A stretch of DNA of 13,229 nucleotides. It comes from Comamonadaceae bacterium (GTDB lineage Bacteria; Pseudomonadota; Gammaproteobacteria; Burkholderiales; Burkholderiaceae_C). The stretch covers positions 1-13,229 of the forward strand of contig CANCCE010000060.1 of assembly GCA_947374505.1 (NCBI GenBank). The letters run 5' to 3'. Below the pieces are notes generated by a model. It worked only from the letters and a program-made list of their open reading frames with translations. It made no database searches and was not told the DNA's origin. The position numbers and the translations under genes are program-made. Of the stretch, positions 1-6,555 are shown piece after piece (the first letter of the stretch is position 1; the number at the start of each line of letters is the position of its first letter).

Positions 1-329
1 GTCTTGGCCAAGGCGGCCGCAGCCGGATAAGCGCCCGTCACCAGCAGCAAGGTGTAGCCGTCCGGCTTGGCTTTGGCCACCAATGCCGACCCCACCATGC
101 CGCCCGCACCCGGCTTGTTCTCGACCACCACCGGGACGTTCAATCCCTCACTCAGCTTTTGCCCGATCAGGCGGGCCATGATGTCAGCCGAGCCGCCGGG
201 GGCAAAAGGACAGACCAGTGTGATGACCCTAGATGGATAGCTTTGCGCCCATGCTGGCGCAGGCAGAACCGCTGTGAATGTCATCAGCACGAATGCACAA
301 GTGAAGACTCTTTTTAAATTCAAGTTCAT
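1..329 (-). CDS. Bug/TctC-family periplasmic solute receptor, N-terminal part (cut by window edge)
   Basis: This is a periplasmic substrate-binding protein of the Bug (TctC) family, which captures carboxylated small molecules. Only the first 109 codons are present; the gene continues beyond base 1. A signal peptide is visible: lysine/arginine near the start, a hydrophobic core at about residues 11-25, and a signal peptidase I site of type AWA|Q after residue 28. The mature start has the family pattern YPSRxIxLVxPFAPGGSAD (31-49), then ENKPGAGG (70-77) and the PDGYTLL strand (89-95). The ATG at 329 puts the signal peptide in the right place. It lies 42 bases downstream of a second Bug gene in the same direction, so both are probably in one operon with the aldolase-family gene at 2286. 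The family call is firm; the ligand is unknown. Confidence 0.9.
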   Translation of the reverse strand, partial: MNLNLKRVFTCAFVLMTFTAVLPAPAWAQSYPSRVITLVCPFAPGGSADIMARLIGQKLSEGLNVPVVVENKPGAGGMVGSALVAKAKPDGYTLLLVTGAYPAAAALAK

Positions 330-371
330 CGAAATTCCAGTGAAAATATGACTCTATAAAAACCCAGAAGC

Positions 372-1328
372 CTACTGGCGTTCCATGTTCATGGTGCTCA
401 CGAGACTCGTCCATTTATCGACCTCGCTGAACAGCTTGTTGCGTAACTCCACGGGTGTTCCGCCACGCGGGTCGATGCCCAAGTCCTGAAAACGTTTTTG
501 AACGTCAGGCAAAGCCAGCACGGCGTTCACCTCTTTGTTCAGCCTGTCGATGATGGCCTTGGGCGTTTTGGCCGGCGCAGCCAAACCGTTCCAGGCATTG
601 ACGTCGAAATCCTTGACGCCACTTTCCATCATGGTGGGCACGTCCGGCAAACCGGCGAAGCGCTTCCCCGACGACACCGCAATGGCGCGCAGCTCACCGC
701 CCCGAATCAGGCTCAGCGCTGGTGAGACCACCTCAAAAACAACGTCAATGTCCTTGCCCTTGAGTGCTGCAAAAAGCGCTGGCGTTGCCTTGTAAGGGAC
801 GACAGGCGCATCGACACCCGAGATGCTCTTGAACAAAGTGGCCGCCATGTGCTGCCCGCTGCCGATGCTAACGGTGCCGATGTTGGTCTTGCCCGGGTTG
901 GCGCGAGCCTTGGCCACAAAGTCGGCCATGGTCTTGATGTCAGAGCTCTTGTCCACCAGCACGACAAAATCGACCGCGCCCATGTTGGCAATCGTCTCGA
1001 AGTCTTTCTTCACGTCAAACGGCAACTTCCGAAACGACGCTGCGCTGATGGCATTACCGGAGTTCAGGTGCAGCAAGGTGTAGCCGTCAGGGTCAGCCTT
1101 GGCCACCAAGTCGCCGGCCATGATGCCACCCGCACTGGGCCGGTTTTCAACAATCACGGGCTGCCCCATAGACTCTGTTAACTTTTGCGCCACCAACCTG
1201 GCCGTGATATCAGCGACACCGCCGGGCCCGTAGCCCACGACCAGACGAATCGGTTTGCTCGGGTAGGTTTGTGCCGCTGCCGTGCCAAGGTTCATGGCGA
1301 TGCACAACACCATCAAAAAACGAATCAT
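372..1328 (-). CDS. Bug/TctC-family periplasmic solute receptor
   Basis: A full-length (318 aa) Bug-family extracytoplasmic receptor. The signal peptide ends at AAA|Q (residues 17-20). The mature protein opens with TYPSKPIRLVVGYGPGG (21-37), followed by ENRPSAGG (61-68), PDGYTLL (80-86) and the LPFDVKKDF loop (102-110). These are the conserved segments around the Bug ligand pocket. A Shine-Dalgarno AAGGG sits about 8 bases before the ATG. The gene starts 22 bases after the stop of the aldolase-family gene and is followed by another Bug gene, so uptake and catabolism are probably co-transcribed. Bug receptors either feed a TctAB permease or act as orphan receptors in sensing; no TctA or TctB is visible here. 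Ligand unknown, likely a carboxylate. Confidence 0.93.
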   Translation of the reverse strand: MIRFLMVLCIAMNLGTAAAQTYPSKPIRLVVGYGPGGVADITARLVAQKLTESMGQPVIVENRPSAGGIMAGDLVAKADPDGYTLLHLNSGNAISAASFRKLPFDVKKDFETIANMGAVDFVVLVDKSSDIKTMADFVAKARANPGKTNIGTVSIGSGQHMAATLFKSISGVDAPVVPYKATPALFAALKGKDIDVVFEVVSPALSLIRGGELRAIAVSSGKRFAGLPDVPTMMESGVKDFDVNAWNGLAAPAKTPKAIIDRLNKEVNAVLALPDVQKRFQDLGIDPRGGTPVELRNKLFSEVDKWTSLVSTMNMERQ

Positions 1329-1350
1329 GATCTTGCCCTTGTAAAAAAGC

Positions 1351-2286
1351 TTAAGTAGTGAGGAGACCTGCCGCCATCAGCGCCTGACGGATACGTTCAA
1401 TTTCAGGCGCCTGAATTTTGACCAAGGGGGGTCGCACGACGGCGCGTGGGAGTTTGCCAAGCAAGACCAGCGCCTCCTTCATCCGGTTGTGCATGTCCAC
1501 AAACGGCTCCGCGTAAAACACCTCGGCGGTGTGATAAATGCGGTCATGGATCTGCTGGGCCAAGGCCAAGTCCTTGGCCTGTACGGCTTGGAAAAGTTGT
1601 GCCTGCAAGTCAGCGATGACGGAACCGCTGCCGGACAACAAACCATTGCACCCGAGCACCAACGAACTGAACAACCAAGCACTGTGCGTACTCAACACGT
1701 TCACCGGTGGCGTTCGAGTCTGCAGGGCACGAATCTGACGATCGGCCAACTGGGCGCTGCCACACCAGTCTTTGATAGCCACCAAAGTGGGGACCGCCTC
1801 AATCATCTTGATGAGCGTTGGCAGGGGGTAGCCCTGGCCACCGCCGGGCGCATATTGAAACGCGATGAGGGGCAAGTCGGTCACGTCGGCAATGCGCTTG
1901 AAATGTTCAATCGCCATCTCAGGCCGCTGACCAAAGGTGTAAATAGCCGGCGGAAATACCAACAAAGCGGAGGCGCCACCGTCATCCGCCATCTTGGCCA
2001 GCCGCTGCGCTTCCATGCTGCCATCCGCATAAATGCCATTGACGATGGGGAGACGGGCACCGATCTCATCTTGCGTGATGGCGAGCACGCGCTTTTGCTC
2101 ATCGAAAGTGCATGACGCGACTTCGGTTGAATGGGCATTGGTGGTGATGGCACTGATGCCGCTGACGCTGGCGACATCACGCAAATGAGCTCGGTAGCTC
2201 GCTTCATCAATTGACAAGTCATCGTTAAACGGAAGTAGTACCGCAGGAATAACGCCGTGTGGCTTGAACTGATGGCGGGCTGTCAT
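1351..2286 (-). CDS. DapA/DHDPS-family (class I) aldolase or lyase
   Basis: A 311-residue (beta/alpha)8-barrel protein of the dihydrodipicolinate synthase/N-acetylneuraminate lyase superfamily, whose members form a Schiff base with a 2-oxo acid. The likely Schiff-base lysine is K172 in VAIKDW, and the general-acid tyrosine is Y145 in FQYAPGGG. Two features differ from true DapA: the TTG motif is replaced by TTNAHSTE (48-55), and the arginine that binds aspartate semialdehyde after the Tyr motif is absent (APGGG instead of a VPGRT-like segment). A catabolic aldolase, dehydratase or hydratase-aldolase is therefore more likely than lysine biosynthesis. A strong AAAGGAG ribosome site lies 5 bases before the ATG. 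It is first in an operon with two Bug receptors and divergent from the alpha/beta hydrolase. Substrate not determinable. Confidence 0.88.
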   Translation of the reverse strand: MTARHQFKPHGVIPAVLLPFNDDLSIDEASYRAHLRDVASVSGISAITTNAHSTEVASCTFDEQKRVLAITQDEIGARLPIVNGIYADGSMEAQRLAKMADDGGASALLVFPPAIYTFGQRPEMAIEHFKRIADVTDLPLIAFQYAPGGGQGYPLPTLIKMIEAVPTLVAIKDWCGSAQLADRQIRALQTRTPPVNVLSTHSAWLFSSLVLGCNGLLSGSGSVIADLQAQLFQAVQAKDLALAQQIHDRIYHTAEVFYAEPFVDMHNRMKEALVLLGKLPRAVVRPPLVKIQAPEIERIRQALMAAGLLTT

Positions 2287-2297
2287 GAACGCTCCTT

Positions 2298-2327
2298 TTG
2301 AAATAACTTAACTTTTTATCGTATAAC
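2298..2327 (+). promoter_or_regulatory. Candidate sigma70 promoter for the hydrolase/VOC genes
   Basis: TTGAAA (2298-2303) and TATAAC (2322-2327) are separated by 18 bases and lie about 55 bases upstream of the hydrolase ATG at 2383. The match to the -35/-10 consensus is good but not perfect. On the opposite strand a TTGACG (2338-2333) is a possible -35 for the aldolase operon, but no convincing -10 follows it. Confidence 0.4.
2316..2326. promoter_or_regulatory. Short dyad TTAT-N3-ATAA over the candidate -10
   Basis: The sequence TTATCGTATAA is a symmetric TTAT-N3-ATAA dyad in the 96-base divergent region between the aldolase and hydrolase genes, overlapping the proposed -10 box. Its position suits an operator for a regulator acting on both operons. 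No regulator gene for this pair is inside the window. AT-rich short dyads also occur by chance. Confidence 0.2.
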
Positions 2328-2382
2328 ATCCGCGTCAATCTGTGACTAGAAAAATCCCTAACAAGCAAGGGCTGGAGCGACG

Positions 2383-3264
2383 ATGCAACGTGATGTATTT
2401 TTTGATTCGGATGGCCTGAAACTCGCTGGCGTCCTGCACACACCGGACGACATGAAAGCCGGCGAACACAGGCCCGCTATAGCGGTATTGCATGGGTTTG
2501 GTGGCACCAAAAATGGCGGGGTTCCCCCCTCAGTGGCCGCCATCCTGGAGGGCATGGGTTACGTGGTGCTGCGCTTCGACATGCGTGGTTGCGGCGACAG
2601 CCAAGGCCAGCGAGGCCGAGTGATCTGCCTCGAGCAAGTGCAAGACACACGCAATGCCATTTCATTTTTGGAAACACGCCCTGAAGTTTCGAAGAAAAAA
2701 ATAGGCGTCCTGGGATTTAGTTTTGGCGCTGCTGTGGCGGTCTACACCGCAGGTGTTGACGAGCGCATCGCCGCCTGTATTTCTGCCGGTGGTTGGGGCA
2801 ACGGCGAAAAGAAATTTCAAAAACAACATGCATCTCCGGAAGCATGGAAAAAATTCTCAGACATGCTTGAACATGGCCGGGCTGAACTCAAACGCGGTGT
2901 CTCCATCGATGTTCCGCGTTTTGACATCGTCCCGATTCGCCCAGGCATGCGCAACCATCTCGCAGATGGCGCAGTGATGTCCTTCCCGTTCGACGTAGTA
3001 GAAAGCATGTATACCTTCCGCGCTAACGATGTCGTTGCCAATATTGCACCCCGACCTCTGCTGCTGATGCACCCGGCCAATGACACCGTCACGCCCACCG
3101 AACAGTCGATAGACATGTTTCAGTTGGCGGGTCAACCCACTGAATTGCATTTGTTTGCGGAAGTCGATCACTTCATGCTCGCCGAGAACAATCCCATCGT
3201 GCAAGGAGTCCTGTCAAATTGGCTGGCTCAATATTTCCCATCGGCTGGAACGACAAAGAACTGA
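2383..3264 (+). CDS. Alpha/beta-hydrolase fold esterase/hydrolase
   Basis: A 293-residue cytoplasmic alpha/beta hydrolase with no signal peptide. The oxyanion-hole segment is HGFGG (37-41), the nucleophile elbow GFSFG has S113, the acid is probably D234 in HPANDTVTP, and the catalytic histidine is H263 in EVDHFML, giving a complete Ser-Asp-His triad in the canonical order. A FDMRGCGDSQG segment (65-75) follows strand 4. A variable insert rich in Lys, Trp and His (about 138-200) probably forms the lid and sets specificity. The ribosome site GGAG lies 8 bases before the ATG. The VOC gene follows after 43 bases, so the two are probably co-transcribed. It may hydrolyse an ester, a dienelactone or a C-C bond of a ring-cleavage product; the sequence alone does not decide. 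Confidence 0.9.
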   Translation: MQRDVFFDSDGLKLAGVLHTPDDMKAGEHRPAIAVLHGFGGTKNGGVPPSVAAILEGMGYVVLRFDMRGCGDSQGQRGRVICLEQVQDTRNAISFLETRPEVSKKKIGVLGFSFGAAVAVYTAGVDERIAACISAGGWGNGEKKFQKQHASPEAWKKFSDMLEHGRAELKRGVSIDVPRFDIVPIRPGMRNHLADGAVMSFPFDVVESMYTFRANDVVANIAPRPLLLMHPANDTVTPTEQSIDMFQLAGQPTELHLFAEVDHFMLAENNPIVQGVLSNWLAQYFPSAGTTKN

Positions 3265-3307
3265 ACCGGCGGGGTCATTGGTTGAGATCAAACGGAGACC
3301 TTGAGTC

Positions 3308-4531
3308 ATGCCAGAAGATATTTACTGCGTTGAAGGCGTTTCTCTGACGAGACCCTTCCAGATTCGAAGGCTGGGGCACTTTGGCATCAATGTGGCATCG
3401 GTTGACGCTGCACTGGATTTCTACAGTCGCTTGCTTGGATTTGAAATCTCAGACGAGCTCGACTTTGGCCCGCGTGTACCCGAGGCACTCAAAGCGCAGG
3501 TAGGCCCAACACGTGGGGTTTTTACACGCCACGGCACAGACCACCATTCTTTTGTACTTTTCCCCAAACGCGCGGTAGAAGCCTGTAACCCGCACTATGG
3601 CCCCTATCCCGAACTCATGGTCAACCAAATTACCTGGCAGGTCTCTTCTCTGCGTGAGGTGGTTGATGGGTTCAAATGGTTTAGCGAGAAGGGTTTGAAA
3701 ATTTTGCGGTCCGGTCGCGACACGCCGGGCTCTAACTGGCATATTTACCCAGCAGACCCTGACGGCCATGTGAACGAGCTCTACTACGGCATTGAGCAAA
3801 TCGGATGGGCCGGCATGTCGAAGCCCCTTGCGATGCACGGCATACGCTACATGCAACCGCCGGAACTGCCACACCGGTCTGAATTTGCTGAAGTCAATGC
3901 GGCCTTACAACAAGGTTTGCCGTTAGAGGGTGGTTACCGCCGACAAGCCCTCTCGCCTGAGACCTTCGACGTTGGCGGGGTCTTGCTGGCGCGGCCCTTC
4001 AAAATCACCAAAATCGGGCCCGTCCGGATCTTTGTTAACGATGTCAATACGGCTTTGGATTTTTACCAAAAAACGCTTGGCTTGAGCCTGACCGAAGAAG
4101 TCATCTACGAGGGCCACCGTTGCGTGTTCCTGCGTGCCAACACCGAGCACCATTCGCTGGCGATCTACCCCACCGCCCTGCGCAGCGTTTTGAGTCTTGC
4201 TGAAAACTCCAGCCTGTTCGGTTTTGGGGTGCAGCTCGGAAGCTACGCCCAACTGCGCGATGCGGTCGCCTTCTTCACGCAAGCGGGACTGCAATTCAAA
4301 GAGCTGCCCCAGGCGTTGTTCCCTGGCATAGGTCATCACGTGTGGCTCAGCGATCCAGACGGCAATCTGGTCCAGCTCTATTGGGAAATGGAGCAAATTG
4401 GCTGGGATGGCAAGCCGCGCCCCTCGAACTTGCGCAGGTCATGGAATGCCGATCCAGCCGGATGGCCGACAGAAATAAGTTCGCAAAGTGATAGCTACAT
4501 GGGGGAAGTTTTCTTGGGCCCGCTGAACTGA
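3308..4531 (+). CDS. Tandem two-domain VOC protein (extradiol dioxygenase/glyoxalase fold)
   Basis: A 407-residue cytoplasmic protein of the vicinal oxygen chelate superfamily, made of two homologous halves of about 200 residues. Each half opens with a matching segment (VEGVSLTRPFQIRRLG at 8-23, VGGVLLARPFKITKIG at 222-237) and ends with EQIGW (163-167 and 362-366). The first half resembles the catalytic half of type I extradiol dioxygenases: H24 in LGHFG matches the first metal ligand, H79-H80 match the active-site His pair, and E157 in VNELYY matches the Glu ligand. The expected second His ligand is replaced by Q107. In the second half all three positions appear lost (P238, about G305, Q356), although H281-H282 remain. 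Ribosome site GGAG is 10 bases before the ATG. It could be a dioxygenase, isomerase or lyase with one altered metal site; ring cleavage is not proven. Confidence 0.88.
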   Translation: MPEDIYCVEGVSLTRPFQIRRLGHFGINVASVDAALDFYSRLLGFEISDELDFGPRVPEALKAQVGPTRGVFTRHGTDHHSFVLFPKRAVEACNPHYGPYPELMVNQITWQVSSLREVVDGFKWFSEKGLKILRSGRDTPGSNWHIYPADPDGHVNELYYGIEQIGWAGMSKPLAMHGIRYMQPPELPHRSEFAEVNAALQQGLPLEGGYRRQALSPETFDVGGVLLARPFKITKIGPVRIFVNDVNTALDFYQKTLGLSLTEEVIYEGHRCVFLRANTEHHSLAIYPTALRSVLSLAENSSLFGFGVQLGSYAQLRDAVAFFTQAGLQFKELPQALFPGIGHHVWLSDPDGNLVQLYWEMEQIGWDGKPRPSNLRRSWNADPAGWPTEISSQSDSYMGEVFLGPLN

Positions 4532-4659
4532 GTTGATGTAGGGCGAAGCAACCCCAAAAAATACCCGGGACCGATGGAAAACCCTCTGTCGTAAATGTCC
4601 GCCTTGACACAACAATGCACCGGCTCACTTTGTAACTGCTCACTTCACTGGGGTAAATC
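4532..4659 (+). promoter_or_regulatory. Intergenic region with possible -35 box before the LVIVD gene
   Basis: This 128-base gap holds a perfect TTGACA (4604-4609). The best -10-like element is TGTAAC at 4631-4636, but its spacing of 21 bases is too long for a standard sigma70 promoter. A GGGG (4650-4653) six bases before the ATG at 4660 can serve as ribosome site. No terminator hairpin with a T-run was seen after the VOC gene, so read-through from 2383 onward is possible. Confidence 0.25.
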
Positions 4660-6129
4660 ATGATCCGCATTGGCTTCAAACGATTCTCGTGGCTACTGTC
4701 TCTCACAGCGATATCTGTCGCCGCGACGGCCGCCGGCCCTGCGGCCAACACCACCAAGCCCGAGTCGAACAACATGAAGCTCGTGGGCTATAGCGACTTG
4801 CAGGGCCGCACCGCCTATCAGCCGACGATTCAAAAGCAGGGCAATCGTTGGATCGCGTATGTCGGCCACCACGGTGACAAAAAGCTCAACCCACTGAGCA
4901 GCAAGCAGGAAGACAACGGCACCTCCATCATTGACGTGACCGATCCCAAGCACCCGACCTACTTGTCACATATTCCTGGCGAAGAAGGCAAGGCCGAGCA
5001 AGGCGGTGCGCAGATGGTGCGCATCTGCAGCGGCGCTGATTTGCCCAAAGCAGACAAAAGCAAGTTCTACATGCTGCGAACCTTTGGCAATCAGTCCCAC
5101 GAGGTCTGGGATGTCAGTGAACCGGCCAAGCCATCGCTACTCACCACGATTGGCAAGGGTCTCAAGGGCACGCACAAAAACTTCTGGGAATGTGACACAG
5201 GTATCGCCTATTTGGTGTCGGGTAATCCGCAATGGCGAACCACCCGTATGACGCAGATTTATGACTTGTCGAATCCTGCCAAACCCGTGTTCATTCGTGA
5301 CTTTGGTTTGGTTGGACAGCAACCCGGCGCAGGCGGCGACGTTCCCATGTCGCTGCATGGCCCCATTTCCACCGGCCCCAAAGGGAATCGCGTGTTCTTT
5401 GGTTACGGCACCAACACCGAAGGCGTGCTGCAAATCGTCGACCGAGAAAAATTGCTGAATGGGGCCAAAGACCCAACCCCTGAAAATCTGCTGTCCCCGC
5501 AAATTGCCCGACTCGATCTGCCGCCCATGCACGGAGCGCACACGGTGTTTCCAATGCTCGACATGGATGTACCCGAGTTTGAAAAGAACTTGCTGGGCCG
5601 TAAGCGTGACTTCATCGTCGTGACCGATGAAGCGATTCAAAAAGAATGTCTGGAAGGCCGGCAAATGGTCTGGTTTGTTGACATCACGACCGAGAAAAAA
5701 CCATTTGGCGTGGCCAGTTGGACGGTGCCTGAAAAGAGTGGCAACTTCTGCTCGCGCGGTGGTCGCTTTGGCTCTCACTCGTCGAACGAAAGTACCGCCC
5801 CGGTCTTCCACAAAAAGATCATGTTCTTCGCGCACTTCAATGCCGGTGTCCGCGCTTTGGATGTTCGGAATCCGTTCACTCCGAAAGAAATTGCCTATTA
5901 CATCCCCGGCATGAACGCTAACACCGTGGTGCTGGAAACGCCCGCCGGCCAGATCGGTAAGTTGCCTTACACCGCGGCCGCAACCAAGCGCGCGATTCAA
6001 ACCAACAATGTGGAAGTGGACGAGCGCGGCTATATTTACATCGTTGACCGGGCCAATACGGGCATGCACATATTGGAGCTCACCGGACCGGCGCGAAAGA
6101 TCGCTGACTGGAAATCCGCCGCAAGATAA
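4660..6129 (+). CDS. Exported LVIVD-repeat beta-propeller protein, His-rich
   Basis: A 489-residue predicted periplasmic protein. The N-terminus has basic residues, a hydrophobic stretch (11-23) and an ATA/TAA signal peptidase I region near residue 25. The body holds LVIVD-type propeller repeats, each ending in a strand plus D-x-(T/S/R)-x-P: TSIIDVTDPKHPT (88-100), HEVWDVSEPAKPS (147-159), TQIYDLSNPAKPV (198-210) and VRALDVRNPFTPK (397-409), with a last strand near 469-474. Histidines recur in short motifs: H70-H71, H147, H172, H233, H291 and H294 (PMHGAH), H373 (FGSHSS), H392 (FAHFN), H469. Four cysteines (C123, C178, C330, C364) could form disulfides. It is first of a three-gene cluster of exported or membrane proteins. 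The family has no well-established biochemical function; metal binding or hydrolase activity is inference. Confidence 0.87.
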   Translation: MIRIGFKRFSWLLSLTAISVAATAAGPAANTTKPESNNMKLVGYSDLQGRTAYQPTIQKQGNRWIAYVGHHGDKKLNPLSSKQEDNGTSIIDVTDPKHPTYLSHIPGEEGKAEQGGAQMVRICSGADLPKADKSKFYMLRTFGNQSHEVWDVSEPAKPSLLTTIGKGLKGTHKNFWECDTGIAYLVSGNPQWRTTRMTQIYDLSNPAKPVFIRDFGLVGQQPGAGGDVPMSLHGPISTGPKGNRVFFGYGTNTEGVLQIVDREKLLNGAKDPTPENLLSPQIARLDLPPMHGAHTVFPMLDMDVPEFEKNLLGRKRDFIVVTDEAIQKECLEGRQMVWFVDITTEKKPFGVASWTVPEKSGNFCSRGGRFGSHSSNESTAPVFHKKIMFFAHFNAGVRALDVRNPFTPKEIAYYIPGMNANTVVLETPAGQIGKLPYTAAATKRAIQTNNVEVDERGYIYIVDRANTGMHILELTGPARKIADWKSAAR

Positions 6130-6144
6130 ACCAGTCCATTCGCT

Positions 6145-6555
6145 ATGCCACTCAGGTTCACGCGACCAGTTCTGACCGGGTTGCTTGGCTTAGGGCTTCT
6201 CGGGGCAATGCCTTTCACACTGGCACAGGCGTCACCCGAGGCCCTGAGTCGAACGGAAGCAAAGCTTACCTTGGTCGTCACGGATGGCATGTTGCCAAAA
6301 GAGTTGCGCCGGATCAAAGTCACCAAAGGCGATCAAATCCGTTGGCGCGTTAGCAGCAACACGGCGGGCGCGCTTCATTTGCACGCCTACCGACTCAGCG
6401 CGACCTTACAAGCAGGTCAACCAACCGAACTGGCTTTCACGGCTTTTGCCACGGGGCAATTTCGGCTGGAGTGGCATGGCGCTTCAGAAACCAGTGCACC
6501 CGCCACGGGGCATCATGCGCCCCCTTTGGCGATTCTTGAAGTGCAGCCGCGTTGA
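6145..6555 (+). CDS. Small exported cupredoxin-like protein, Cys-free
   Basis: A 136-residue predicted periplasmic protein. The signal peptide has Arg near the start, a Leu/Gly-rich core (9-22) and a cut near LAQA|S (residue 29). The mature part has the strand pattern of a small beta-sandwich like cupredoxins: LTLVVTDG (41-48), a LRRIKVTKGDQIRWRV segment (54-69), a buried-strand AGALHLHAY (74-82), and a C-terminal GQFRLEWHG (104-112). H78, H80, H111, H123 and H124 could bind metal. There is no cysteine, so a classic type 1 blue-copper site is not possible; copper delivery or a structural role remains open. It starts 15 bases after the LVIVD gene with no clear ribosome site, and its stop overlaps the next start, implying translational coupling within one operon. 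Confidence 0.75.
   Translation: MPLRFTRPVLTGLLGLGLLGAMPFTLAQASPEALSRTEAKLTLVVTDGMLPKELRRIKVTKGDQIRWRVSSNTAGALHLHAYRLSATLQAGQPTELAFTAFATGQFRLEWHGASETSAPATGHHAPPLAILEVQPR

Noticed and set aside
229..414. 61-codon minus-strand ORF spanning the gap between the two Bug genes
   Set aside because: It overlaps both Bug genes in another frame; the signal peptide and conserved motifs of the Bug frame starting at 329 are decisive.
1489..2115. 208-codon plus-strand ORF opposite the DHDPS-family gene
   Set aside because: Shadow of a gene with intact active-site residues; no recognisable protein features.
5137..6069. 310-codon antisense ORF opposite the LVIVD gene
   Set aside because: It lies wholly inside a well-supported gene, has a His/Arg/Val-rich composition typical of a shadow frame, and shows no domain or ribosome site.
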